Source: CAYVRJ01 sp964453645 | Lineage (GTDB): Bacteria > Bacillota > Clostridia > Christensenellales > JAWKQI01 | NCBI GenBank assembly: GCA_964453645.1 | Contig: CAYVRJ010000010.1 | Coordinates: 1-64,000 of the forward strand | Direction: 5' to 3' | DNA: 64,000 bases | In this document: one piece after another, positions 1-8,162 of the stretch | Numbering within the stretch: position 1 is the stretch's first letter | Layout: the number at the start of each line of letters is the position of its first letter | The notes under the pieces: generated by a model | The model's database searches: none | The model's input: the letters and a program-made list of their open reading frames with translations, nothing else | What the model was told of the DNA's origin: nothing | Position numbers and translations under genes: made by a program

Positions 1-77
1 TGGCGACCCGGAAGGGACTCGAACCCTCGACCTCTAGCGTGACAGGCTAGCGTTCTAACCATCTGAACTACCGGGCC
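1..77 (-). tRNA. tRNA-Asp(GTC)
   Basis: Read on the minus strand this is a complete cloverleaf: acceptor GGCCCGG pairs with CCGGGTC (one G-U), the T-loop is GGTTCGAGTCC, the anticodon loop is CTGTCAC with anticodon GTC, and CCA is encoded (plus-strand tgg at 1-3). It lies 3 bp from the tRNA-Val and probably shares its promoter. Confidence 0.95.
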
Positions 78-80
78 ATG

Positions 81-156
81 TGGTGGGAACAACTGGGATC
101 GAACCAGTGACCCTCTGCTTGTAAGGCAGATGCTCTCCCAGCTGAGCTATGCTCCC
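81..156 (-). tRNA. tRNA-Val(TAC)
   Basis: Minus-strand cloverleaf with acceptor GGGAGCA pairing TGTTCCC, anticodon loop CTTACAA giving anticodon TAC, T-loop GGTTCGATCCC and an encoded CCA. It is the promoter-proximal gene of a Val-Asp tRNA pair. Confidence 0.95.
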
Positions 157-201
157 ACACGTTTCTTGCGCCAGTGTCCGTTACGTCTTAACGCAAGAGC
201 T

Positions 202-230
202 ATTATATCTTGGAGCCATGGTATTGTCAA
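202..230 (-). promoter_or_regulatory. Consensus promoter of the tRNA-Val/Asp pair
   Basis: On the minus strand TTGACA (225-230) and TATAAT (202-207) are separated by exactly 17 bp. Both hexamers match the sigma-A consensus fully, as expected for stable RNA. I see no gene in the remaining bases between here and hisIE. Confidence 0.8.
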
Positions 231-318
231 AACCGTTATACCTACATGAATCGCATTTATTGTTTATATCCTTTGTTTTTCTAACAAATACTTCGATTTA
301 CTAGCTAAGTTATAATAT

Positions 319-945
319 TTATCTTCTCGCTGCAAGCTCTCGTGCGATGTCCGCCGGTTTCATTCCCATTTGGCTGAGTAGCACCAAAAGGTGGTAAACT
401 AAGTCCGAAGCCTCGTATGCCACTTCCTTCATGTCGTTGTTTTTTGCGGCAATAATCGTCTCGGCGCTCTCCTCGCCAATCTTCTTTAAAATCTTGTCCA
501 AACCCTTGTTGAAGAGATAGTTGGTATAACTGCCCTCCTTGGGGTTTAACTTCCGATCCTCGATCACGCCAAACAATTCGTCCACAATGCTGAGCAGAGG
601 CCGAATCTCCCCAATGTCGACAATTTCGTTGGAAAAGCAGCTATAGGTGCCCGTGTGGCAGGCAAGACCCGTCTGCTCCACTTTCGCTAAAATACAGTCG
701 TAGTCGCAATCTGCATACAGGGAAATCACCCTCTGGACGCTGCCCGACGTCTCTCCCTTTTTCCAAAGGGATTGCCTTGAGCGGGAGTAATAGACCATAT
801 AACCCGTTTCTAAGGTTAATTTCAACGATTCCAGGTTCATATAGGCCTGCATGAGCACATCCCCCGAGGAGTAGTCCTGGGCGATGACACACACCAATCC
901 ATTTTCGTTAAACTTTACTTTTGAGAGATCAAATTTTTCACTCAT
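319..945 (-). CDS. hisIE: Bifunctional phosphoribosyl-AMP cyclohydrolase / phosphoribosyl-ATP pyrophosphatase
   Basis: This 208-residue fusion catalyses steps 2 and 3 of histidine synthesis: pyrophosphate removal from phosphoribosyl-ATP and opening of the AMP ring. The N-terminal HisI domain (about residues 1-115) shows the metal-binding DCDYDC segment and the later Cys residues of GLACHTGTYSC. The C-terminal HisE domain (about 125-208) shows KIGEESAE and EASDLVYHLLV, the helical MazG-like pyrophosphatase core. Its ATG overlaps the hisF stop by four bases (ATGA), so it is the last gene of the translationally coupled operon. I see no clear hairpin plus T-run behind it. Confidence 0.95.
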   Translation of the reverse strand: MSEKFDLSKVKFNENGLVCVIAQDYSSGDVLMQAYMNLESLKLTLETGYMVYYSRSRQSLWKKGETSGSVQRVISLYADCDYDCILAKVEQTGLACHTGTYSCFSNEIVDIGEIRPLLSIVDELFGVIEDRKLNPKEGSYTNYLFNKGLDKILKKIGEESAETIIAAKNNDMKEVAYEASDLVYHLLVLLSQMGMKPADIARELAARR

Positions 946-1709
946 TCCATCGTCCTCCTCACTGGTATATCATTTAAAAACATGTGTTCCTTTACTTGAT
1001 GAATGGTCAGCTCCCCGAAGTGGAATAGGCTTGCGCAGAGCACCGCGTCTGCCCCGCTCTGCTGGATACACTGGCTAAAGTGTTCGAGTGCTCCCGCACC
1101 CCCCGAGGCGATCACCGGAATGTTTACGATATCGCACACACTTTTTAGCATCGTGATGTCGTAACCGTTTTTGGTTCCGTCGGTGTCCATGCTGGTGAGC
1201 AAAATCTCCCCCGCTCCCAGGGCCTGTACACGCTCTGCCCACTCCAATAGGTCTAACCCTGCATTCACCCTGCCCCCGTTTAAAAAAACGCTGTATCGGC
1301 CATTCTCGGCCATTTTAGCGTCAATTGCAACCACCACGCACTGAGAGCCAAACTTCAGTGCCGCTTCGGTGATGAGGTTGGGGTTTTTAATAGCTGAGGA
1401 GTTGATGGAAATCTTGTCCGCCCCCCGGGATAAAATGCGACGAAAATCCTCCACGGAACGTATTCCTCCCCCCACAGTGAGGGGAATAAACACACACTCT
1501 GCGGTTTTTTGCACAATATCTTCCATGATGTTGCGCTCCTCACAGGAAGCGGTGATATCTAAAAAACAAAGCTCGTCTGCACCCGCTTGATTATAGGCCA
1601 TGGCGCACAACACGGGGTCTCCCGCATCCGTCAGGTTCACAAAATTAACGCCCTTCACCACCCTGCCGTTGTGCACATCCAAGCAGGGAATCACTCTTTT
1701 TGTCAGCAT
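942..1709 (-). CDS. hisF: Imidazole glycerol phosphate synthase, cyclase subunit
   Basis: A 255-residue (beta/alpha)8 barrel that, with HisH, turns PRFAR plus ammonia into imidazole glycerol phosphate and AICAR. The start contains VIPCLDVHNGRVVKG with the catalytic Asp after the first strand. The second phosphate site is in VIASGGAGAL, and LTSMDTDGTKNGYD carries the second catalytic Asp. The length is normal. The start overlaps hisA by 7 bp and the stop overlaps hisIE by 4 bp. The gene order A-F-IE is the usual one. Confidence 0.96.
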   Translation of the reverse strand: MLTKRVIPCLDVHNGRVVKGVNFVNLTDAGDPVLCAMAYNQAGADELCFLDITASCEERNIMEDIVQKTAECVFIPLTVGGGIRSVEDFRRILSRGADKISINSSAIKNPNLITEAALKFGSQCVVVAIDAKMAENGRYSVFLNGGRVNAGLDLLEWAERVQALGAGEILLTSMDTDGTKNGYDITMLKSVCDIVNIPVIASGGAGALEHFSQCIQQSGADAVLCASLFHFGELTIHQVKEHMFLNDIPVRRTME

Positions 1710-2407
1710 AATTTCAATGCCTCGCCCAGGTCGATGGTGCCCTCGTAGATGCTTTTACCCAATATCGCCCCGTATGCGCCGATATGCACCATATTTTCAA
1801 CGTCGTCAAGGGTTGTCATGCCCCCCGATGCAATCACGTTTAGTCCCGTTTCTATCATCTGCTCGGTGGCATCCACATTCACCCCGGACAACATGCCGTC
1901 CTTTGAAATATCGGTGAACACCGCCGTCTTCACACCCATTCCAAACAATTTCTTGCCAAAGTCAATCACGTTGGTGTTGGTGTCCTCCGCCCAGCCCTTT
2001 AGCGAAAGCAACATGTTCTTGGCATCCAGCGATACGGCGATCCTGTCTCCAAACAGGCGTATAGCCTCCGACAACATGTTTAAGTCCTCGTGGGCGGCAG
2101 TGCCCAGAATCACCCGGCTCACCCCCATGGACAGCCGTTCTTCAATGTCTGCCAGGGTGCGCACTCCCCCGCCCAACTGTACGGGCACAGATACGCTGTC
2201 AAGTATGTTTTGCACACTGGACTTATTTACAAACCTGCCTTCAAATGCAGCGTTTAAGTCCACCACGTGAAGATATTGAGCCCCTTGGCTCTCCCACTTT
2301 TTCGCCATCTCGTCCGCTTGGCCATATACGACACACTTTTGCATATCGCCCTTTTGCAGACGCACACTCTTGCCGTCTTTAATATCGATTGCCGGAAATA
2401 AAATCAT
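1703..2407 (-). CDS. hisA: ProFAR isomerase
   Basis: A 234-residue barrel related to HisF that isomerises the aminoaldose ProFAR to the aminoketose PRFAR. Visible motifs are LFPAIDIKDGKSVRLQKG with the catalytic Asp at the N-terminus, VPVQLGGGVRTLADIE (phosphate site 1), TDISKDGMLSG with the second Asp, and NVIASGGMTTLDDV (phosphate site 2). Its ATG overlaps the hisH stop (ATGA). Between HisH and HisF it is in the standard operon position. Confidence 0.96.
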   Translation of the reverse strand: MILFPAIDIKDGKSVRLQKGDMQKCVVYGQADEMAKKWESQGAQYLHVVDLNAAFEGRFVNKSSVQNILDSVSVPVQLGGGVRTLADIEERLSMGVSRVILGTAAHEDLNMLSEAIRLFGDRIAVSLDAKNMLLSLKGWAEDTNTNVIDFGKKLFGMGVKTAVFTDISKDGMLSGVNVDATEQMIETGLNVIASGGMTTLDDVENMVHIGAYGAILGKSIYEGTIDLGEALKLC

Positions 2408-2994
2408 AACTCACAAAACCTTTTTAAAATATTTAGTCCCGTCTCCCCCGACTTCTCCGGGTGAAACTGGCATCCGTACACGTTGTCATGTTGAATAGCC
2501 GAAACAAAATCGTAACCGTAGTGGGTGAGGGACAAAATATCTTCCTCCCGCACATCCGTTGCGTGAAAGCTGTGCACAAAATACACAAAGCTGTTGTCCG
2601 AAAGAATAGACCCTTTCTTTTTCACCATCAGGCTGTTGAACCCCATGTGGGGTATTTTTTCATCCACCGCAAAGGGCACGACCCTGCCCGGTATCACACC
2701 CAACCCTTGGCAGTGCCCGTATTCCAAACTCTCGGCAAACAAGAGCTGCATCCCCAGGCATATGCCCAAAAAGGGCTTTCCCGAGGCGATGGCACCCTTC
2801 ACCGGGTCGATTAAGTGTTTTTCCTCCAGTGCCTCCATGGCATCCCCAAAGGCACCCACTCCGGGCAGAACCACCCGATGGGCAGACGCTATAGACTCTT
2901 TGGAGGAGGTGACGATGCAGTCCTGCCCCAAGTATTCAAAGGCCTTTTTCACCGAGTGCAGGTTCCCCCGCCCATAATCAATGACAGCAATCAT
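2404..2994 (-). CDS. hisH: Imidazole glycerol phosphate synthase, glutaminase subunit
   Basis: A 196-residue class I glutamine amidotransferase that feeds ammonia to HisF. The nucleophile Cys is in KPFLGICLGMQLLF and the His/Glu pair in GCQFHPEKSG near the C-terminus. IDYGRGNLHSVKKA at the start is typical of the family. Four-base ATGA overlaps join it to hisB upstream and hisA downstream. Confidence 0.96.
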   Translation of the reverse strand: MIAVIDYGRGNLHSVKKAFEYLGQDCIVTSSKESIASAHRVVLPGVGAFGDAMEALEEKHLIDPVKGAIASGKPFLGICLGMQLLFAESLEYGHCQGLGVIPGRVVPFAVDEKIPHMGFNSLMVKKKGSILSDNSFVYFVHSFHATDVREEDILSLTHYGYDFVSAIQHDNVYGCQFHPEKSGETGLNILKRFCEL

Positions 2995-3548
2995 AACACA
3001 CCCTTGGTGGAGGGAATGCCGGTTATGGCACCGTCGGGGGAGATGGCCTCCCGCACTGCCCGTGCAACGGCTTTAAAAACCGATTCCAGCTTGTGGTGAG
3101 GGTTTTTGCCATAGAGCAGTTCGATGTGCAAGGTGAACCCTGCGTGAAAGGTAAAGGCACGGAAAAACTCCTCGTATTCGCTGTATTCTTCTGTTGTTAC
3201 GTGATAGACCAAATACGGCCTATTGGAAATATCCACACAGGCACGGCACAAACATTCGTCCATGGGGATATAGGCATGGCCATAGCGCTTAATCCCCGCA
3301 CAGTCCTTTAGCTCCTGCCGAATGGCTCTGCCCAGCACAATGCCGCAGTCCTCGATGGTGTGGTGGGTGTCCACATGGGTGTCACCCTTGCAAAACAGCA
3401 CAATGCCAATATTTGCATGCTTGGCAAATAGGGTGAGCATGTGGTCAAAAAAACCCACCCCCGTCTCTATTTTGGAGTGTTCGCTGTGCAGAGTCACTTC
3501 TGCAACAATTTGGGTCTCCAAAGTATTTCTCGTTATTCGCTCACTCAT
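2991..3548 (-). CDS. hisB: Imidazoleglycerol-phosphate dehydratase (monofunctional)
   Basis: A 185-residue enzyme that dehydrates imidazole glycerol phosphate to imidazole acetol phosphate. The two metal-binding His clusters are visible as DTHHTIEDCG and NPHHKLESVFKA. The phosphatase half found in enterobacterial HisB is absent, so histidinol-phosphatase must be encoded elsewhere. hisC, the aminotransferase for the next step, is also missing from this operon. The start overlaps the hisD stop (ATGA). Confidence 0.95.
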   Translation of the reverse strand: MSERITRNTLETQIVAEVTLHSEHSKIETGVGFFDHMLTLFAKHANIGIVLFCKGDTHVDTHHTIEDCGIVLGRAIRQELKDCAGIKRYGHAYIPMDECLCRACVDISNRPYLVYHVTTEEYSEYEEFFRAFTFHAGFTLHIELLYGKNPHHKLESVFKAVARAVREAISPDGAITGIPSTKGVL

Positions 3549-4849
3549 ATAGATCCATTGTCCTCCTCAAATCGAATGCTCACCGAACGCTTGTGGGCGA
3601 TCAGCCCTTCGGCTTCGGCCAGCCGCTCAATGTGCCCTGCGTCGCACAAAAGTGCATCCTTTGTATAGTGCACATAACTCATCTTCTTTAAAAAATCGTC
3701 CACACTCAGGGGGGAAGCAAACCGTGCCGTTCCATTGGTGGGTAACACGTGGTTCACCCCTGCAAAGTAATCTCCCACCGGTTCGGGGGAGTAACTTCCC
3801 AAAAATACCGATCCAGCATTTTTAATTTTTGAGAGATGACTCTTGGGGTTCACCGTCATGATTTCCAGATGCTCGGGGGCGATTTCGTTGGAAATGCGGA
3901 TAGATTCATCCACACAACTCGTAATCACAATTGCCCCGTAGTTGTCGATGGATGCCTTGGCAATGCCATACTTGGGCAGGTTTGCAAGCTGCCGCTGTAT
4001 CTCCCCTTGGGCTTCTTCGGCTAACTCTTGGCTGTGGGTCAACAGCACACAGGCGGCGTACTCGTCGTGTTCCGCTTGGGATAAAAAGTCTGCGGCAATA
4101 AACCGCACGTCTGCCCCCTCGTCTGCAATAATGAGCACTTCGGAAGGCCCCGCCAGCATATCCAGCCCCACATACCCATAGGACAACCGCTTGGCAATGT
4201 TTACATACAGGTTGCCCGGGCCAACGATCTTATCTGCCCGGCGAACGCTCTTGGTGCCCAGCGCCATGGCGATTACCGCCTGTGCACCCCCCATTTTATA
4301 GATGGTGGACACCCCGGCGATGTCTGCGGCCACCAGCGTCAGCGGGTTGATCTTCCCCTGTTCGTCGGGAGGTGTGGCCATGATGATATCCGAAACTCCT
4401 GCCACTTTGGCGGGCAGTGCGTTCATCAGCACGCTGGAGGGATAGGAGGCCTTACCCCCGGGCACGTAGATGCCCCCCCGCTCCACCGGGCGAATGATCA
4501 ACCCCAGTTCCACTCCCGCTCTGTCGTGGTACTTGATGCTCTCCCGCTTTTGGGCTGCGTGGTAATCATAAATATTCTTAGCTGCAAGTTGCAGACTTTT
4601 TATCAACTCTTTGTCGGTAACCGCATACGCATGGTCGATCTCCTCTCGAGTCACAGCCAGGTTGGTTTCGTCCACACAAAACTTGTCAAAACGTTTGCAG
4701 TACGCAAACAGCGCCCTGTCTCCCTGGGTTTGAATGGCGCGAAACATGGCCTCCACAGTTTTAAAACTCTCTCCGCCGTTTAACCGCTGGGTTCGCTGCC
4801 TGAGTTGCCCATACACCAAATCAACTTCACTTTCCCTAAAAACCCTCAA
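3545..4849 (-). CDS. hisD: Histidinol dehydrogenase
   Basis: A 434-residue NAD-dependent zinc enzyme that oxidises histidinol to histidine in two steps. Seen in the sequence are RPVERGGIYVPGGKA, VGPGNLYVNIAKR, the zinc-ligand region LSQAEHDEYAA, and EPVGDYFAGVNHVLPT. I read the start as TTG, five bases behind a GGAGGA. That places the first 14 bases inside the end of hisG. The length is normal. Confidence 0.95.
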   Translation of the reverse strand: MRVFRESEVDLVYGQLRQRTQRLNGGESFKTVEAMFRAIQTQGDRALFAYCKRFDKFCVDETNLAVTREEIDHAYAVTDKELIKSLQLAAKNIYDYHAAQKRESIKYHDRAGVELGLIIRPVERGGIYVPGGKASYPSSVLMNALPAKVAGVSDIIMATPPDEQGKINPLTLVAADIAGVSTIYKMGGAQAVIAMALGTKSVRRADKIVGPGNLYVNIAKRLSYGYVGLDMLAGPSEVLIIADEGADVRFIAADFLSQAEHDEYAACVLLTHSQELAEEAQGEIQRQLANLPKYGIAKASIDNYGAIVITSCVDESIRISNEIAPEHLEIMTVNPKSHLSKIKNAGSVFLGSYSPEPVGDYFAGVNHVLPTNGTARFASPLSVDDFLKKMSYVHYTKDALLCDAGHIERLAEAEGLIAHKRSVSIRFEEDNGSI

Positions 4850-5456
4850 TGTTCTCCTCCATTGCCTTTAACAATGCCTTAATTTCTTCCGCCTTGGTCT
4901 TTAAGCTCACCCGGTTGACACACACCCGGGCAGATAAATCGCACACCTTTTGCAGCACACAAAGCCCGTTTTCCTGAAGCGTCCTGCCCGATTCCACAAT
5001 ATCCATGATCACATGGGAGAGGTTTAAAAGCGGGGCAAGCTCAATACTGCCGTTTAATTTGATGATTTCCACAGGGATACCCTGCTCCCGGTAGTAGTTC
5101 ATGGCGATGCGGGGGTATTTTGTTGCCACCTTGAGGGTGGACGTGGTACCCTTTTGAAAGCCCGCAAACCCACAAATACACATGGAACAGTTGCCCATTT
5201 TTAGATCCAGCATTTCATACAGGGGCAGGTTTGCCTCCATCAACGTGTCTTTACCCACAACGCCCACATCGGCTACGCCGTGATCCACATAGGTGGGCAC
5301 ATCGGTGGGTTTCACCATTAAAAACCGATAGGTCTCCGATTCGTCGAACAACTGCAACTTGCGGTCGTCCAGTTCCTTCACTATTATACCACACTTTGAT
5401 AAAAGTGACAGTGTGTTTTTGGCAAGTCTGCCCTTGGGTAGCGCAATTGTAATCAT
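4836..5456 (-). CDS. hisG: ATP phosphoribosyltransferase, short form
   Basis: Catalyses the first committed step, joining ATP and PRPP. At 206 residues it is the short form, which lacks the C-terminal histidine-binding domain and works with HisZ. It starts MITIALPKGRLAK and has EVIKLNGSIE-type and DIVESGRTL segments; the latter is the PRPP-binding loop. The chosen ATG follows GGGAGG and overlaps the hisZ stop (ATGA). A reading frame four codons longer would begin at TTG inside the SD and is unlikely. Confidence 0.94.
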   Translation of the reverse strand: MITIALPKGRLAKNTLSLLSKCGIIVKELDDRKLQLFDESETYRFLMVKPTDVPTYVDHGVADVGVVGKDTLMEANLPLYEMLDLKMGNCSMCICGFAGFQKGTTSTLKVATKYPRIAMNYYREQGIPVEIIKLNGSIELAPLLNLSHVIMDIVESGRTLQENGLCVLQKVCDLSARVCVNRVSLKTKAEEIKALLKAMEENIEGF

Positions 5457-6409
5457 TTTTCCTCCCAAAGCTCGATAATTCTGCTGAGATCCAAGGCAAA
5501 ACCGATGGCCGGGGTATCTGGCTTAAAAAACTTGCTCAATAAGTTGTCATACCTTCCCCCCGACAATATGGAAAACCCAATGTCTTTGCAAAATCCCTTA
5601 AACACGATTCCCGTGTAGTAGTCGTAGTTGTGGAGCATTCCTAAGTCGTAGGAGACGTAACTCCCATACCCGGATGCCTCCAATAGGGAGGACAGCTCCA
5701 CAAGTTTATCAATATTTTTATCGTGGGGGGAGAGTTCCTTCGCTCGATCAAAGACTTCCCTTCCCCCAAACAGCGTGATCAATTCACACAGCACCTCTTT
5801 GGACTTTTTATCCACCCTTGCCATATCCAAGGCATAGTTTAACTCTGAAACGTTTTTGTTGTCGATGCTGGAGCGAATCTGTTCCGCCACTTCGCTGTTC
5901 ACGTTTAGCGGTTCGATGATGTTTCGAAAAAAACCCATGTGCCCGATGTCCACGGTAATATTTTCAACCCCAAGAGCCTTTAAGGCCTCGATGGCCAGCG
6001 TTAAGACGGATACATCACTGGCCATACCCGATGCGCCAATCAGCTCAATGCCCCCTTGGATAAACTCACAAGCACCTGCCCCTGCGGGAGCTGCGCTAAA
6101 GGCACTGCCCATATAACACAGCTTTGCCTCCCCCGACATATTTGCCGCATACATCCGGGCGATAGGCAGGGTGAAGTCGGGGCGCAGAGTGAGCACCTCT
6201 CCGTCTTTATCGATAAATTTAATGAGATCACTCTTTTTGCCTAACCCCAGCACGCACGTGTCGTAATATTCATACATGGGGGTTTGCACTTCTAAATAAC
6301 CGTTGTTTGCAAACAGATTGCGCAAAATATCTTCGGCACGGCGAAGTTTTTTGCACTGCTTGGGCAGGAGGTCGTAGACCTTGCCGGGGGGTTGGAGCCT
6401 AGATCGCAT
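5453..6409 (-). CDS. hisZ: ATP phosphoribosyltransferase regulatory subunit
   Basis: A 318-residue paralogue of the catalytic core of histidyl-tRNA synthetase. In species with a short HisG it forms a hetero-octamer with it and is needed for activity and histidine feedback. Class II core features are present: YLEVQTPMYEYYD, LTLRPDFTLPIARM (motif 2-like) and ILSGGRYDNLLSKF near the end, with AIGFALDLSRI as motif 3-like. The anticodon-binding domain is missing, which separates it from HisS. It is the first gene of the operon, with AAAGGA upstream of the ATG. Confidence 0.92.
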   Translation of the reverse strand: MRSRLQPPGKVYDLLPKQCKKLRRAEDILRNLFANNGYLEVQTPMYEYYDTCVLGLGKKSDLIKFIDKDGEVLTLRPDFTLPIARMYAANMSGEAKLCYMGSAFSAAPAGAGACEFIQGGIELIGASGMASDVSVLTLAIEALKALGVENITVDIGHMGFFRNIIEPLNVNSEVAEQIRSSIDNKNVSELNYALDMARVDKKSKEVLCELITLFGGREVFDRAKELSPHDKNIDKLVELSSLLEASGYGSYVSYDLGMLHNYDYYTGIVFKGFCKDIGFSILSGGRYDNLLSKFFKPDTPAIGFALDLSRIIELWEEK

Positions 6410-6432
6410 ACGAGTATTCCTTTCTTACTTGC

Positions 6433-6473
6433 TACTATGTTAGTATATTAACATAGTAAAATAAATGTGTCAA
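6433..6473 (-). promoter_or_regulatory. his operon promoter with overlapping palindromic operator
   Basis: Minus strand: TTGACA (6468-6473), 17-bp spacer, TAATAT (6445-6450). A perfect 10-bp inverted repeat, TACTATGTTA / TAACATAGTA with a 6-bp centre (6433-6458), covers the -10 and the expected start site, so a bound repressor would block transcription. The ACTA/TAGT half-sites resemble TrpR-family operators. A YerC/HisR-type repressor is my inference; none is encoded here. No T-box or attenuator is visible in the short leader. Confidence 0.7.
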
Positions 6474-6485
6474 TCACAAAATAAA

Positions 6486-6506
6486 AGAGACGATTCAATC
6501 GTCCCC
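6486..6506 (-). terminator. Terminator behind the DUF4432 gene
   Basis: On the minus strand GACGA-TTGAA-TCGTC, lengthened by G-U and G-C pairs, is followed by CTTTTATTTT. It separates the efp-side operon from the his promoter. Confidence 0.6.
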
Positions 6507-6522
6507 AAATTTTTATGATTCT

Positions 6523-7551
6523 TTATTTTTGCAAATTCTTCTCAAAGGCTGCAATTTCATCTGCCCCGTCTAAAATGCCCAAAATCAGCTCGTAGTCAAG
6601 GGTTTCAAAGGGTTGGATGGTCTGAATCGTACCCTTTTGCTTTTCTAATGCCCTACCGTCCAAGTAACAGTTGGAGGGTTCAATGCCCAAGGCGTACTCG
6701 TGGGCTAAGGGGTTCTTCCACTGGACAAACATGGGTAAATTCTTGGCCGAATATTTTAAATACACACCCAGCTTCAGTTCGTCGTTGATCACACCCACGG
6801 TGGAATATCCGTCTTTACACACGGTGTTTTCGTGGTAGTAGACTTGTTCGATAAAACCCACTTCAGGGGCCGTAAACTTGTCCCAATTGTTAAGCCCTGC
6901 GGCTGCACGGTCGTTCCGGGGTTTCACCCCTCCGCCCCCCTTCACAATGCGCACGCCGTCGGCGAGTAAGGGGTAACCGAAGTTAAAGTGGTAGAGGATC
7001 ATAAAGTCCTCGGCAGTAGATGTCATGTTGGTGATGGCATCTTTTAACACCACTTCCTTTGCGCAAAGGGTGGTGGAAATCTCCCGCTCCAGGGTTAAGT
7101 TGTAGGAAAACATCCGTGTGTCCTGCATGGTTCCGCTCACGGACAAGTGATAGTCGTCCCCCACCCACTTGGCTTTTGCGCTCAAGTTAGCTGCCGGGGC
7201 GTGTCCGATATTGCCGTGCAGGGCGTGGCGCACGCCCTCGTCCACCGATTCGGGGCCAATGTTTAAAAGCCCACAGGTTTTCAGCAGCCCTGCGTGGAAG
7301 AATTGCTGAAAATCTCCAAACATTTTGTGATAACTGTTGGCGCTCTGCACCCCGTTCTTGGTGTAGTACGCAACGTTTGTCCCTTTGTATGAAAAATCCG
7401 CAAGGTCGAGGCCCATATCAGGGGTGAGGGTGAACCGAAGCCCCGAGGCGTTGTACACCTCAAAGGCTTTCACGCCGTTTTGATATGTGAGGGGTCTAAC
7501 ACCAGCAATCTGTTCAATATTGCCTAGTTTCTTGAGCAGTTCAACGTTCAT
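6523..7551 (-). CDS. DUF4432 aldose-1-epimerase-like protein
   Basis: A 342-residue protein that I place in the DUF4432 branch of the galactose mutarotase superfamily (beta-supersandwich, sugar-binding). Supporting features are an N-terminal GLRFTLTPDMGLDLADFSYKG-like segment, the His-containing loops RHALHGNIGHAPA and LYHFNFGYPLL, and EYALGIEPSNCYLDG near the end. The substrate is unknown. The start is the ATG seven bases behind GGAGGT; an upstream in-frame TTG would lie within the SD itself. It follows efp by 22 bp on the same strand and is the last gene before a terminator, so it is probably co-transcribed with efp. Confidence 0.8.
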   Translation of the reverse strand: MNVELLKKLGNIEQIAGVRPLTYQNGVKAFEVYNASGLRFTLTPDMGLDLADFSYKGTNVAYYTKNGVQSANSYHKMFGDFQQFFHAGLLKTCGLLNIGPESVDEGVRHALHGNIGHAPAANLSAKAKWVGDDYHLSVSGTMQDTRMFSYNLTLEREISTTLCAKEVVLKDAITNMTSTAEDFMILYHFNFGYPLLADGVRIVKGGGGVKPRNDRAAAGLNNWDKFTAPEVGFIEQVYYHENTVCKDGYSTVGVINDELKLGVYLKYSAKNLPMFVQWKNPLAHEYALGIEPSNCYLDGRALEKQKGTIQTIQPFETLDYELILGILDGADEIAAFEKNLQK

Positions 7552-7573
7552 GGCGACCTCCAAAAATTAAGTT

Positions 7574-8131
7574 TTAAACTCGTTCCATGTACTCCCCGGT
7601 TCTGGTGTCGATGCGAATGATGTCGTGCTGGTTGACAAACAGGGGTACGTTCACCTTGGCACCTGTCTCTAAAATGGCAGGTTTTGTGCCCGAAGTGGCG
7701 GTATCGCCCTTAAATCCGGGATCCGTTTCGGTGATTTCCAGTTCCACAAAGTTGGGTGGATCCACCGAGAAAGCTTCACCCTTGAAGAATTTAATGCTCA
7801 CAACCATGTTTTCTTTAATGTAGGGAAGTGCCTCTTCCACCTTGTCGTGGTTGAGGGCCATTTGCTCGTATGATTCGGTATCCATGAAGTGATACAGTTC
7901 TCCATCGCTGTAGAGATACTGCATATCCTTCTTTTCAACGTGAGCCTTGGGATACCGCTCCGTTGGGTTGAAGGTTCTTTCCAGAACGTTGCCGTTCATT
8001 ATATTTTTAATCTTGGTGCGAACGAAAGCTGCGCCTTTGCCCGGCTTGACGTGCTGAAAGTCTACGATCGTCCACACAGCGTTGTCAATTTCGATGGTAA
8101 TACCCTTTCGGAATTCTCCGGCAGAAATCAT
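7574..8131 (-). CDS. efp: Translation elongation factor P
   Basis: A 185-residue three-domain OB-fold protein that binds between the P and E sites and relieves stalling at polyproline stretches. The tip loop reads VKPGKGAAFVR, with the Lys that is the usual modification site in bacteria carrying this form. The C-terminal signature GAKVNVPLFVNQHDIIRIDTRTG is clear. GGAGG precedes the ATG. The gene sits downstream of an M24 peptidase, the usual neighbour of efp in Firmicutes. Confidence 0.96.
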   Translation of the reverse strand: MISAGEFRKGITIEIDNAVWTIVDFQHVKPGKGAAFVRTKIKNIMNGNVLERTFNPTERYPKAHVEKKDMQYLYSDGELYHFMDTESYEQMALNHDKVEEALPYIKENMVVSIKFFKGEAFSVDPPNFVELEITETDPGFKGDTATSGTKPAILETGAKVNVPLFVNQHDIIRIDTRTGEYMERV

Positions 8132-8162
8132 TTATAAATCCTCCAAAATTTTTCTCTAAATA

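Noticed and set aside
884..2270. Several plus-strand frames inside the his operon
   Set aside because: All are opposite conserved, overlapping his genes and lack start signals.
6410..6480. Histidine T-box or attenuator ahead of hisZ
   Set aside because: The leader from the predicted start site to the ATG is about 30 bases, with no specifier loop, T-box sequence or His-rich leader peptide.
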